From the NCBI GenBank assembly GCA_016712525.1, contig JADJQX010000001.1:930001-994000 (forward strand): DNA of 64,000 bases. Reading direction: 5' to 3'. This DNA is from Myxococcales bacterium (GTDB lineage: Bacteria; Myxococcota_A; Polyangia; Polyangiales; Polyangiaceae). The position numbers and the translations under genes were made by a program. The notes beneath the pieces were generated by a model, which was not told the origin of the DNA, did no database searches, and was given only the letters and a program-made list of their open reading frames with translations. Within the stretch, counting starts at the first letter, position 1. The number at the start of each line of letters is the position of its first letter. Below, piece after piece: positions 16,005 to 25,853 of this stretch.

Positions 16005-16505
16005 ATGCAGCGCCGCGCCTTCCTCTTCGCACTCGCCGCCGTCCCGCTGGTCCTCGCGTGCGAGAAACCGAAACCTCCCACGCTCGTCGTCGTGAAGGCG
16101 CAGGTCACCGGTGTCGACGCACGAGGCATGACGCTCTCCGTGCAGGTCCAGGCCACGAACCCGAACGACTTCGACCTCGTCGTGTCGTCGTTCGCGGGGG
16201 CGCTCACGCTCGAAGGGAAGCCTGCCGGCAACCTCGCCCTCGTGCGCCCCATCACGCTCACTCCCGGCGCCGCCCGCCCGCTCGAGGTGCCCCTCTCCCT
16301 CACGTGGAACGATGCCGGCGCGATCGCGCTCCTCGCCATCTCCGGCAAAGACCTCGCGTACACGTTCGACGGCCTCGCCACCGTCGGTGGGTCCAAGATC
16401 ACGCTCCCGATCCCGATCGCGGCCAAAGGCACGATCCCCAACAAGGACATCGCGAAGGCCGCACAAAAGTCGCTCCCCGCGCTCCCCTTCGCGCTCCCCA
16501 AGTGA
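16005..16505 (+). CDS. LEA14-like (WHy domain) lipoprotein
   Basis: A 166-residue protein with an N-terminal export signal (RRAFLFALAAVPLVLAC, lipobox LVLAC), so the mature protein is probably a lipoprotein starting at Cys19. The rest matches the LEA14/WHy fold: VQVQATNPNDFDLVVSSFAGAL has the typical NPN motif, and the pattern of beta strands with Pro-rich turns continues to the end. Bacterial members are linked to stress or desiccation but have no proven biochemical role. The stop lies two bases from the ATG of the Clp gene, so the two are likely one operon. Confidence 0.8.
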   Translation: MQRRAFLFALAAVPLVLACEKPKPPTLVVVKAQVTGVDARGMTLSVQVQATNPNDFDLVVSSFAGALTLEGKPAGNLALVRPITLTPGAARPLEVPLSLTWNDAGAIALLAISGKDLAYTFDGLATVGGSKITLPIPIAAKGTIPNKDIAKAAQKSLPALPFALPK

Positions 16506-16507
16506 CC

Positions 16508-17149
16508 ATGGCACACGAGTACGCCCCCGAGACCATCGCCGTCACCGCCGCAGCCGCGGCGCTGTCCGTCGGCCTCGAGCGCCCCTCGGTGAGCCCCGAG
16601 GTGCTCCTGCTCGCCCTCGCCCAAGACTGCCGCGTCCGCGCGCTCTGGCCTCGTGGCACGACGCTCGACGCCGAGCTCTCGGCCTACGAGCGCACCCAGC
16701 CCCCCGAGCCCGCCCAGGAGAAAGACGGCGGGTGGTCACCTCGGTGCATGAAGGTCATCGAGGCCACGTTCGAGCGTGCGCGGCGCCGCGGGCGGTTCGC
16801 TTCCCGCGGTGATCTCTTCGCGGGGCTCGTGCAGGCGGGAGGCCTCGCGGCCACGATCGCGGCGCAGCTCCCCTTCTCGTACGCGCGCCTCGACGACGAG
16901 GGGTACCCTTCGCCGTCGGGCCGCAGCGTCGTGCTCTACGACGACTCCACGACGACGATGGAGCTAGTGGTGGGCGTGCTCCGCGACGTGCTCGACCAGA
17001 CCGACTACCGCGCCACGTTCCTCACGTACCGCACGCACTACCTCGGCAAGGCCGAGATCGGCCCCTTCACGGACGCCGAAGAGCGCGCCGAGCGGGTGCG
17101 CTCCATGGCCCGCGACGCCGGATTCCCCCTGCGCGTCGAGGTCGCCTGA
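16508..17149 (+). CDS. Clp_N-like / ClpS-like adaptor fusion
   Basis: A 213-residue protein with two parts. Residues about 8-120 resemble two Clp N-terminal repeats (SVSPEVLLLALAQD type, then FERARRRGRFASRGDLFAGL). Residues about 135-205 match ClpS: VVLYDDSTTTMELVVGVLRDVL, an AEIGPFTDAEERAERVRSMAR helix and a final FPLRVEV strand. ClpS binds the ClpA/C N-domain and delivers N-degron substrates to ClpP; here adaptor and a copy of its docking domain are in one chain. The ClpS residues for N-end binding are partly changed (DDSTTTMEL against the usual NDDYTPMEF), so substrate choice may differ. Confidence 0.75.
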   Translation: MAHEYAPETIAVTAAAAALSVGLERPSVSPEVLLLALAQDCRVRALWPRGTTLDAELSAYERTQPPEPAQEKDGGWSPRCMKVIEATFERARRRGRFASRGDLFAGLVQAGGLAATIAAQLPFSYARLDDEGYPSPSGRSVVLYDDSTTTMELVVGVLRDVLDQTDYRATFLTYRTHYLGKAEIGPFTDAEERAERVRSMARDAGFPLRVEVA

Positions 17150-17159
17150 TCGGCGCGCC

Positions 17160-18881
<1,722 letters not shown>

Positions 18882-18953
18882 GCGTCCGAGAGAACGATGC
18901 CCGAAACAAGGGCGTTTGGCGAACTTTGCCGCGCGACGGACCGATCCGAGAGG

Positions 18954-19787
18954 CTACGCGATCCCCGCTGCGAGGCTCTTCACGAGCCGCGCGGTCGCGT
19001 CGTCGGCGGGGAAGTAGGTCTCGATGCGGAGGTCCTCGGCCGTGGCGTCGATGGCGGTGCCGATGGTGGCGATGGTGGTGAAGAGGCGCGCCTCGAGCGG
19101 CCCCCGCTTGAGATGCACCGTGACGAACGGCCCTTGCGTGATCGGGACACTCGGGCGCGGCAGATCGGGGATCGCGGCGATCCGGTCCATGACGAGCCGT
19201 ACGGCCTCGTCGCCCCCCGCGCGTGCGGCCTCGCGGCGCGTCCGGTCGAGCGTGAGCGCCGCGACCTCGTCGAAATTGACGATGTGAGGGCGCAGACCGA
19301 GCGGGTGCAGCGTAGCGACGAGGACGTTGGAGACCACCTCGGGAGGGGCCGTCGAGAGATCGACGAACGCCGCGAAGAGCCGCGCCGCGCCCTGGTTCAT
19401 CTGCAGCACGTTGAAGACCCGATCGCACGCGACGGCCCCGTTCGGCTCGACGCCCGAGAGCACGAGGTCCACGGCGCGGCGAAGGGACGCCGCCTCGGGC
19501 GCGTCGAGCGGCTCGTCCCGGTAGGCGGCCACGAAGCCGGCGGCCTCGAGCAACGCGTTTCGCTCGCGGAGCCCGAGCTCGAGCGCCGAGCCGAGCACGA
19601 GCACCATCTGGCGGCTCGGCTTGGCGCGCCCCGTCTCGAGGCAGCTCAGGTGCCGTGTCGAGATCTCCGCGTCGTTCGCGAGGCGCTCCTGGCTCATCCC
19701 GTGGCCCGTTCGGTGTTTTCGAAGGAGGGCACCGAAGGACGCGGGCTCGACCTCGTGGCGGGACTGGCGATGGGCAGTGGTGCTCAC
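18954..19787 (-). CDS. XRE-family regulator with MmyB-like ligand domain
   Basis: A 277-residue repressor-type protein. Residues about 17-75 form a Cro/C1 helix-turn-helix: LLRKHRTGHGMSQERLANDAEISTRHLSCLETG. The rest matches the MmyB-like ligand-binding domain: LQMNQGAARLFAAFV, LHPLGLRPHIVNFDEVA and TTIATIGTAIDATAEDLRIETYFPAD. Such regulators bind fatty acids or similar ligands and often control a neighbouring gene. The start is GTG. It is divergent from the DUF2834 gene, with an 18-19-bp palindrome between. Confidence 0.88.
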   Translation of the reverse strand: MSTTAHRQSRHEVEPASFGALLRKHRTGHGMSQERLANDAEISTRHLSCLETGRAKPSRQMVLVLGSALELGLRERNALLEAAGFVAAYRDEPLDAPEAASLRRAVDLVLSGVEPNGAVACDRVFNVLQMNQGAARLFAAFVDLSTAPPEVVSNVLVATLHPLGLRPHIVNFDEVAALTLDRTRREAARAGGDEAVRLVMDRIAAIPDLPRPSVPITQGPFVTVHLKRGPLEARLFTTIATIGTAIDATAEDLRIETYFPADDATARLVKSLAAGIA

Positions 19788-19821
19788 GTCTCTCTTCGTA
19801 CCCGAGGTGCGCGCGTTTCGA

Positions 19822-19840
19822 CATGACCTCCGAGGTCATG
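19822..19840. promoter_or_regulatory. Operator-like palindrome CATGACCTC-N-GAGGTCATG
   Basis: Perfect 9-bp arms around one central base, in the 87-bp gap between the XRE/MmyB regulator and the DUF2834 gene. GACCTCG appears again 13 bases further on as a half site. The size and position suit a dimeric XRE repressor that controls both directions. Confidence 0.6.
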
Positions 19841-19874
19841 GCCTTCGTGACCTCGGGCCACCAAGACAAGGCCC

Positions 19875-20183
19875 ATGAAGAAGCTCCTCCCCCTCCTCGT
19901 CCTCGTCCCCTTCACGCTCTTCAGCCTCGAGGTGACGTACCACCACGGCTATTTCGGCTTTCTCACGCTCGCGGGCCGTGAGCCGTGGGCCCTGCAGATG
20001 CTCCTCGATCTGGTGATCGCGTTCTTCCTGATCGGAACGTGGATACGGAAGGACGCGAAGGAGCGCGGGATCCCCTCGTTTCCCTACCTCGTCGCCATTT
20101 TCTTCCTGGGGTCCATCGGCGCGCTCGCCTACTTCGTGCACCGCGCGTTCGCCGGCTCGCGAGCCCCCGAGCACGCCACCTGA
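19875..20183 (+). CDS. DUF2834 membrane protein
   Basis: A 102-residue protein with three membrane helices: KKLLPLLVLVPFTLFSLEVTY at the N-terminus, LQMLLDLVIAFFLIGTWIRKDA in the middle and FPYLVAIFFLGSIGALAYFV near the end. The order DLVIAFFLIGTWIRKDAKERG followed by YLVAIFFLGSIGALAYFVHR is that of DUF2834. Family function unknown. The next gene starts within the stop (TGATG), so translation is coupled. The XRE/MmyB regulator is divergent and probably controls this pair. Confidence 0.85.
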   Translation: MKKLLPLLVLVPFTLFSLEVTYHHGYFGFLTLAGREPWALQMLLDLVIAFFLIGTWIRKDAKERGIPSFPYLVAIFFLGSIGALAYFVHRAFAGSRAPEHAT

Positions 20184-20548
20184 TGCGCGACGCGTCCCGT
20201 GCAGTATACATACTCGTGGGGCTCGTGAACCTCGCCCCGATCACCGGCGTGGCTTCGGCGCGCGCGCTCGACAGGCTCTACGGCACGGAGCTCGAACAAG
20301 AGCACCTCGTCACGGTCCTCTTGCGCCATCGTGCCGTGCTCTTGGGGCTCGTCGGGGTGGGCCTCGTCGCGGCTGCGCTCCGCCCCGAGCTCGCCCTCGC
20401 CGCGTCCTCTGCGGGCCTCGTGAGCATGCTCTCGTTCGTGGTCGTCGCCGCGCGGCGAAGGGAGCGCGAAGTGCGGCGTATCGTCGGGATCGACGCGATG
20501 GCATCCCTCGCGCTCGTCGCCGCGACGGTGTTCGGCGAGGTCGGGTAG
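20183..20548 (+). CDS. Small four-helix membrane protein, unknown
   Basis: A 121-residue hydrophobic protein with about four membrane helices: AVYILVGLVNLAPITGV, VLLGLVGVGLVAAAL, SAGLVSMLSFVVVAA and MASLALVAATVFGEVG. Between helices 1 and 2 lies a soluble stretch with DRLYGTELEQEHLVTVLLRHRAVL, similar to phosphopantetheine-adenylyltransferase-like membrane proteins of unknown role. Coupled to the DUF2834 gene by a one-base overlap, so it probably acts with it. Confidence 0.75.
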   Translation: MRDASRAVYILVGLVNLAPITGVASARALDRLYGTELEQEHLVTVLLRHRAVLLGLVGVGLVAAALRPELALAASSAGLVSMLSFVVVAARRREREVRRIVGIDAMASLALVAATVFGEVG

Positions 20549-20549
20549 A

Positions 20550-21674
20550 TCAGCAGCGGCAGCCGTACGAGCGGACCTCGAGGCGCTCCACCGCGGAGCC
20601 GTCGGGAGCGGCGTGCGCCTCGGGGAAGACGAGCTCGACCCCGCCTTCACGCTCGACGAGGGCTTCGAGCTCCGAAGAGAAACCGTCGAGGGTGCGCACG
20701 AGCTCGAGCGCGCCATCGTCGCCCTCGCGGAAGAGCGCCGAGAGCTCCGCGCCGAAGTCGCCACAGCCCCCGTCGGTCACGCCGGCGGAGACCCACACGT
20801 AGCGCACGCCGGCGACACGAACCTCGTGCACGTTCGCGTCCGACTCGCCGTGACGATCCCACGTGGGTGCCGTCACCGTAGACTCCATCTCCTTGGCCCA
20901 CGCGAGGTAGTCGGCCGCGTGCTTCGTGTACTCGGGGAGCGCGCGAAAGGCCGCGAGCGCTCGCGTGGTGGTGGTGTCGTCGGCCGGGGCCACGGCGCTC
21001 CCCACGCGCGACGTCGACGGCATGGCATAGGTCGCGGCGTCGCACCTCCCCTCGGGCCTGAGCGGCATCGCGAGCACGATCGCCCCCTCGGCCATCGTCC
21101 AGAGCTCCTCGGCCATCGCGGCGCGGGAGGGCGCGGGGATGGGCCTGTCGTTGTCGTCTCGGCCTTCGCCCCGAAAACGCGCGTCGTCGCTGCCATCGGG
21201 GCTCACGCGGCCGAGCAGCACCGGGGCCTCGGCGAAGGCGTCGCAAACCCCGAGCCCCTTTGCAGCGAGGTGGAGGCGTTGCCCCTGGAGCGACTTCGCC
21301 GACGCCGGCACCTTGTCGGCGAGGGCCGCCCGGGTCACGGCATAGACACCGTCGTCACGGCTCGACACGACCTCGGGTTTGCCGTCCGCCGCGTCGAGGG
21401 AGGGCTGCGCGTCGAGCACGAGGTAGTGCTGCTTGCCCACGTGCACGACGAGGCCCGCCTCGAAGGTGCCGCGCTTCACGGGAGGCGTCTCCTCGGGCGC
21501 GAGCTCCGGCGCCTCGACCTCTTCCGCCGAAGGTGCGACCACGGGAGCAACCTCCGAGGAGGCGGCGGCCGGCACGTCGTCCGGCGTGCCCTCTCCGGGA
21601 GACGCGCTGCACGCGAGTGCGAGAGCTGCCCACACGACGCCGACGCTCAGCCCGTATCCGAAGGTGCGCTTCAT
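20550..21674 (-). CDS. Secreted lipoprotein, unknown function
   Basis: A 374-residue protein with a signal peptide and lipobox (LALACSAS) and an Ala/Glu/Pro-rich linker (about 24-70). The folded part includes paired strand motifs (GLVVHVGKQHYLVLDAQPSL; VRVAGVRYVWVSAGVTDGGCGDFGAEL) and ends in RSYGCRC with closely spaced Cys. No family recognised. It converges on the gene pair 19875-20548; the stops are two bases apart. Confidence 0.75.
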   Translation of the reverse strand: MKRTFGYGLSVGVVWAALALACSASPGEGTPDDVPAAASSEVAPVVAPSAEEVEAPELAPEETPPVKRGTFEAGLVVHVGKQHYLVLDAQPSLDAADGKPEVVSSRDDGVYAVTRAALADKVPASAKSLQGQRLHLAAKGLGVCDAFAEAPVLLGRVSPDGSDDARFRGEGRDDNDRPIPAPSRAAMAEELWTMAEGAIVLAMPLRPEGRCDAATYAMPSTSRVGSAVAPADDTTTTRALAAFRALPEYTKHAADYLAWAKEMESTVTAPTWDRHGESDANVHEVRVAGVRYVWVSAGVTDGGCGDFGAELSALFREGDDGALELVRTLDGFSSELEALVEREGGVELVFPEAHAAPDGSAVERLEVRSYGCRC

Positions 21675-21873
21675 ACCGAACCCGTAGAGCAAGCCCGGGG
21701 CCAGGGCCACATTTCGGCAAAGCCATCGTAGTTTCGAGCACTTACAGCCAACCACGGTCGCCCCGCGGAGGGCCACGGGACACGCCCTCGCGTCCCCCGG
21801 AACACGCGGGCGAGGCCGCCCGTGTCCGGGGTGGTTTGAGCCTTGGGGCCGAGACGGTTAGAGTCGGGCTCGG

Positions 21874-22905
21874 ATGAGGTTCTTCGACCGCGCGCTCGGC
21901 TTCGCGCCCCTCGGGGTCCTCGTCGGGGTCGTGGCCCTCGGCGCGACGCATCGAGCCCAGGTCTTTCCCATCGCCGCGCTCGGCGCGCTCGTGTTCCTCG
22001 GTGTCGCCGCGCTGGCCGAGGTGAGGCTGCGGCGCCTCATGCCGGAGAGCACCCACGGTCGTATGGCGCCATGGCGGCACCCGTCGGGCTCGGTGCTCGC
22101 GCGCCCGCTCGACTTCGTCGCGAGCTCCCGAGTGATCTCCTCGTGGCTCGAGCCGCTCCCGATCGCCGTCATGGAGAGCGACATCGAGGACGTCGTCTAC
22201 GTAAACTACCTCCTCGAGGCCGAGAAGCTCGAGCCGTTCGTGCCGTACGGCCTCGCGCTCGATCGGATCGGCCCGGGCGGGAAGTACGCGCTCTTCTCGT
22301 TCCTCACCTACCGGCACGGGCACTTCGGGTTTCGATTCTTGGGGCCGCTGCGCAAGCTCATGCCCTCGCCGATCCAGACGAACTGGCGAATCCACGTGAA
22401 GGACCCGCGCACGGGCACGGCGGGTATCTACTTCGTCACGAACGCGATCGACTACGCCATGCCGGCCCTCGCGGCGCGCCTCTTCACCGAGGGCATGCCC
22501 ATGCACGTGTTCGCGCGGTCGTCGATCGTACGGGACCCCACCACCGGGCGAATCGTGCTCGATTTCGACCCCGGGGCGGGCACCGCACCCGACGCGAAGG
22601 CTTCACTCGTCCCGTGCGAGGCCCCCGAGCTCGCAGGCCGGTGGCAAGAGACGTTCGGCGACTACCGAGGATTCTTGGAGTACACGATCCCCCAAAACCG
22701 CGCCATGTCGGGCCAGCCGTGGCACGAGCGTGTGACGAGGCACGAGATCGAGCTCCCGGTCGACCTCGACAAGGTCGAGCCCCTCTCCGGAGAAGTCGAG
22801 TCGCGGGCAGGCGCGGCGATCGTGGGGAGTGAACGCCCCGCGTGTTTTCGTGTCGCGGGGCTCCACTTCGTGTTCTCGGCCGAGCTGCACGATCCGGTGC
22901 GCTGA
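21874..22905 (+). CDS. DUF2071 protein with two N-terminal membrane helices
   Basis: A 343-residue protein. Two membrane helices fill residues about 8-45. The remainder matches DUF2071 (acetoacetate-decarboxylase-like fold): VYVNYLLEAEKLEPFVPYGL, GGKYALFSFLTYRHGHFGFRF, TNWRIHVKDPRTGTAGIYFVT, and the DFDPGAG and FRVAGLHFVFSAELHDPV ends. Most DUF2071 proteins lack membrane helices, so this is an anchored form. Biochemical role not known. Confidence 0.8.
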   Translation: MRFFDRALGFAPLGVLVGVVALGATHRAQVFPIAALGALVFLGVAALAEVRLRRLMPESTHGRMAPWRHPSGSVLARPLDFVASSRVISSWLEPLPIAVMESDIEDVVYVNYLLEAEKLEPFVPYGLALDRIGPGGKYALFSFLTYRHGHFGFRFLGPLRKLMPSPIQTNWRIHVKDPRTGTAGIYFVTNAIDYAMPALAARLFTEGMPMHVFARSSIVRDPTTGRIVLDFDPGAGTAPDAKASLVPCEAPELAGRWQETFGDYRGFLEYTIPQNRAMSGQPWHERVTRHEIELPVDLDKVEPLSGEVESRAGAAIVGSERPACFRVAGLHFVFSAELHDPVR

Positions 22906-22991
22906 AATAGGCAGAAGCTCCCCCCAATCGCAGGCGCCGGGCACGGGCACGGGCACGAGAGAGAGAGGAGATCGCGCCGGATCAGGTCGGG

Positions 22992-23552
22992 CTACTTCGA
23001 GGCCTCGAGCGTGACCTCTCCCTGATCGACCTGGATCCCGGTGAAGGTGTTCGTCTGTTTGCAGCCGGCGCCGGTGAAGCCCGTGCACGCCCCCGAGCAG
23101 CTCGTCTTCGTGTCGGTCTCGAGCGTGCCCGTGGCCGTGCGGCCGTCGACCGTCATGCTCACCGAGAGGGTGGTGGTGACCGTGACCGTGCGCTTCTCGG
23201 CGCCGACCGGGGTCACCTCGACGTTCGTGGTGGTGCCCGAGAACGTGTACGAAGAGCCCGATTTCGAGCCCGAGATGACCTGACTGCCCGTGTCGAGAGA
23301 GTAGGTGTCGGCCCCGTCTCTCACGAGGAGCACGGTGCTCGGAGTGAGCATGGTGCTCGTGTCGTCTTTGATGTTCTCGGGGATTTGGCCATTGTGATAG
23401 CAGGCGGCCTCGAGCTTCGCCTTGGGGCTGTAGAGTCGATAGAAGGTGTGATCTCCCGCACCCCCCGAGCAGTGCATCGCGAACGTAGAGAGCATGGCCG
23501 TGGCCGCGAGCACGACGAAGGAACGAGACCCGAATAGGAGAGAAGAAGGCAT
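22992..23552 (-). CDS. Secreted lipoprotein-like protein, unknown function
   Basis: A 186-residue protein with a signal sequence (SFVVLAATAMLSTFAMHCSGG; lipobox-like FAMHC). The mature part is rich in Ser, Thr and Gly, with alternating beta strands (GTTTNVEVTPVGAEKRTVTVT and so on) and a CSGACTGFTGAGC cysteine cluster. ATG chosen just before the signal sequence; a longer frame upstream has no signal. No family recognised. Confidence 0.7.
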   Translation of the reverse strand: MPSSLLFGSRSFVVLAATAMLSTFAMHCSGGAGDHTFYRLYSPKAKLEAACYHNGQIPENIKDDTSTMLTPSTVLLVRDGADTYSLDTGSQVISGSKSGSSYTFSGTTTNVEVTPVGAEKRTVTVTTTLSVSMTVDGRTATGTLETDTKTSCSGACTGFTGAGCKQTNTFTGIQVDQGEVTLEASK

Positions 23553-23711
23553 GGCGCGGCCCCGAGCACGTGACGTGCCATTTGCGAAATCGGCATTCTC
23601 CGCCCTCGATCGGCCAAAAGTCGGCATTTTCAGGGTTCGCAGCGCCCCACGGGAGCGCGAGCGTGCACCCGGGTTCTCACGGGGGAGGACGAAACTTCAC
23701 TCGGAGGGCTG

Positions 23712-24581
23712 TTACGCGAGCTCGGCCCCCACGTTCGCGACGAGGTGCGCGCGCAGCGCCTCGACACGCGCGGGGAGCGGGCGCTCTCGGCGCGTCACGA
23801 GGTAGAGGGGCGCGCCGCGGAGCACGAGCTCCGGAAAGAGGCGGACGAGCGCGCCCTCCCGCACGTAAGGCTTCGCGAGGTGCGCGGGGAGCACGACCAC
23901 ACCGCCGCCTGCGCGACCGATCTCGAGCACCACGGCGAAATCGTCGCACGCGATCGAAGGAGGGGGTGGCTCGTGACCGCCGCCGAAGCTCGCCTTCTTC
24001 GTTCCGTAGGGCCACGCCGTCTCGTGGCCGCGGAGCTCTTTCGGCTCCTTGGGTGTGCCGCGCGCCGCGAGGTACCTCGGAGAGGCGAAGAACCCCGCCT
24101 CGAGCTCGCCGAGCTTTCGCACGCGGACCTCTCGCTCCGTCTCCACGCCCACGCGGAGGGCCATGTCGAGCGAAGGGTCGGAGAGGCTCTCGATCTCCGG
24201 GCCGACCCGTAGGCGCACGGACACCTCGGGGAAACGAGCACGAAACGCGGGGAGCAGCGGCGCCACGAGCACGCGAGCCAAGTCCGGTGTCGTCGTCAGC
24301 GTGACGATGCCCGAGGGCGCCTTCGTGCGATCGGCGATGGTGGTGCCCGCACGAGAGAGGGCATCGAGTGGGGCCCGAACGATGGCGAGGAGCCCTTCCC
24401 CCGCCGGCGTGAGCCTCACCGTTCGTGTGGTCCGCGTGACGAGCACCACGCCGAGCTCGTCTTCGAGCGCGCGCACGACACGGCTCACGTGGGCCTTGTC
24501 GGCCCCGAGGCGCTTGGCCGCCCCGGTGAAGCTCTCTTCTTCCGCGACCGCCCGAAAGACGGCCAGGTGGTTCAGGTTCAT
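23712..24581 (-). CDS. LysR-family transcriptional regulator
   Basis: A 289-residue regulator. The N-terminal winged HTH is classic: LNHLAVFRAVAEEESFTGAAKRLGADKAHVSRVVRALEDELG. The C-terminal part has the two-lobed substrate-binding fold (GIVTLTTTPDLARVLVAPLLPAF; SLDMALRVGVETEREVRVRKLGEL). It is divergent from a small lipoprotein gene, with a 92-bp AT-rich gap, and is likely to regulate that gene as well as itself. Confidence 0.92.
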   Translation of the reverse strand: MNLNHLAVFRAVAEEESFTGAAKRLGADKAHVSRVVRALEDELGVVLVTRTTRTVRLTPAGEGLLAIVRAPLDALSRAGTTIADRTKAPSGIVTLTTTPDLARVLVAPLLPAFRARFPEVSVRLRVGPEIESLSDPSLDMALRVGVETEREVRVRKLGELEAGFFASPRYLAARGTPKEPKELRGHETAWPYGTKKASFGGGHEPPPPSIACDDFAVVLEIGRAGGGVVVLPAHLAKPYVREGALVRLFPELVLRGAPLYLVTRRERPLPARVEALRAHLVANVGAELA

Positions 24582-24673
24582 CGTAGACGATTCTACAACA
24601 TCACATTGACTTCATTCCCATTGTTGACGATGACGCTACGACTCATGCTCCTCCCATGAAAAGGAGCTCACGC
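24582..24673. promoter_or_regulatory. AT-rich divergent promoter region (LysR / lipoprotein)
   Basis: The sequence is clearly lower in GC than its surroundings, with CGTAGACGATTCTACAAC (a short dyad GTAGA/TCTAC) and TTGACTTCATTCCC, which is a candidate -35. AAGGAG seven bases before the ATG at 24674 is a good ribosome-binding site and decides that start over an ATG 18 bases earlier. The dyad is a plausible LysR site. Confidence 0.45.
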
Positions 24674-25300
24674 ATGAATCGCCCCGCCATTTCCGCATCG
24701 ATCGCCGCCCTCACCGCCTCGATCGCCCTCTTCGCCGGGTGCGCCGGCCCCACGAAGGGCGCGCTCCCCCCTCGCGAGGGCGCCCCCCCTCCCTCCGACG
24801 TGACGCTCGTGTGGGTCGGCTACGGAGAGTCCGAGCGCCTCGAAGGCGGCGCGTGGAAGCGTCATCCCGAATTCGACTACGAGTTCACCGTCGAGCAGCG
24901 GCGGTACCCCGACCACTGGGAGTCGGTGAAACACATGCGACGGCGCCACCCGGCGTACGACGGGAGCGCCGGCCCGCGTGAGCTCACCTACCACTTCCGT
25001 CTCGACCTCGAGGGGCTCGGCAAGGACAACCACGTCCCCCTTCGGATCACGTCGACCCTCGGTCCCGGCGAAGGCCACGCGGACCGCGAGTTTCGCTCGG
25101 CGAGCCTCGTCTTCCATCCTGACATCAGCTCGTTCGCGCCGTTCGACACGTACCGCATCGCGCAGACCTACGCGTACGAGCGCGGCGCCCTCGAGGAGAC
25201 CGTGAGCCTCGACAAGGGCGACAAGCCCTGGGTCCGCAACCTCGAGAAGGCGACGCTCTTCGCGGCGCACACGTTCGCCGAGCCGCCGACGAAGCGTTGA
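24674..25300 (+). CDS. Small lipoprotein, unknown function
   Basis: A 208-residue protein with a signal peptide and lipobox (ALFAGCAG, Cys23). The mature domain has mixed strands and helices (TLVWVGYGESERLE; FDYEFTVEQRRYPDHWESV; SLVFHPDISSFAPFDTYRIAQTY). It is not recognised. Its stop shares bases with the TTG start of the tyrosine-phosphatase-like gene (TTGA), so both are probably expressed from the LysR-linked promoter. Confidence 0.75.
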   Translation: MNRPAISASIAALTASIALFAGCAGPTKGALPPREGAPPPSDVTLVWVGYGESERLEGGAWKRHPEFDYEFTVEQRRYPDHWESVKHMRRRHPAYDGSAGPRELTYHFRLDLEGLGKDNHVPLRITSTLGPGEGHADREFRSASLVFHPDISSFAPFDTYRIAQTYAYERGALEETVSLDKGDKPWVRNLEKATLFAAHTFAEPPTKR

Positions 25301-25734
25301 CGGCGCGCACACCTCGGGGAACACTCGATCGTGTGCGGCGAACGAAGCGGCGACACGAGAGCGACGAGCTCGAAGGCCACGACGAGGGCTCGTCCACACC
25401 GAGGAACGTCCTCTTCGTGTGCAGCAAGAACCAGTGGCGGAGCCCGACGGCGGAGCGTGTATGGCGCAAGCACCCCGCGCTCCAGGTCCGCTCGGCGGGC
25501 ACGAGCCCGAGCGCGCGACGCGTGCTGGGACGCGCCGATCTCGCCTGGGCCGACGTCGTGCTCGTGATGGAAGAGGCGCACCGTCGCAGGATCGCCGAGG
25601 CCTTCCCCGGGGTGGCGGCCGAGGTCGTGGTGCTCGACATCCCCGACCGGTACGTCTTCATGGATCCCGAGCTCGTCACGGAGCTCGAAGAGGCCGTGGG
25701 CGCCGTGCTCGGGCTAAGGCCACCTCGGCGATGA
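25297..25734 (+). CDS. Low-molecular-weight protein tyrosine phosphatase-like protein
   Basis: A protein of up to 145 residues. NVLFVCSKNQWRSPTAE holds the C-x5-R-S phosphate loop of low-molecular-weight phosphatases (C at about 47, R at 53), and VRSAGTSPSARR and ADLAWADVVLVMEEAHRR match the expected core. The C-terminal DIPDRYVFMDPEL supplies a DxP-like Asp. The chosen start is a TTG overlapping the previous stop; GTG at 25333 gives 133 residues and is also possible. The N-terminal 40 residues are basic and not needed for the fold. It may act on a phospho-Tyr protein or arsenate; unknown. Confidence 0.75.
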   Translation: MTARTPRGTLDRVRRTKRRHESDELEGHDEGSSTPRNVLFVCSKNQWRSPTAERVWRKHPALQVRSAGTSPSARRVLGRADLAWADVVLVMEEAHRRRIAEAFPGVAAEVVVLDIPDRYVFMDPELVTELEEAVGAVLGLRPPRR

Positions 25735-25853
25735 CGGCGGCGCGACTTCACACGTGTGCAGCGCGGTGCACGCGGGCCCGGCAAATGGGCTGATTTCGCC
25801 GCCGACGCGCGCGGCACGTGCGGTGCAAAGGGGCACTCCCAAGGAGACTCATC

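Noticed and set aside
14864..16624. A 586-codon frame on the minus strand across three genes
   Set aside because: No motifs, crosses repeat units, and opposes better-supported genes on the plus strand.
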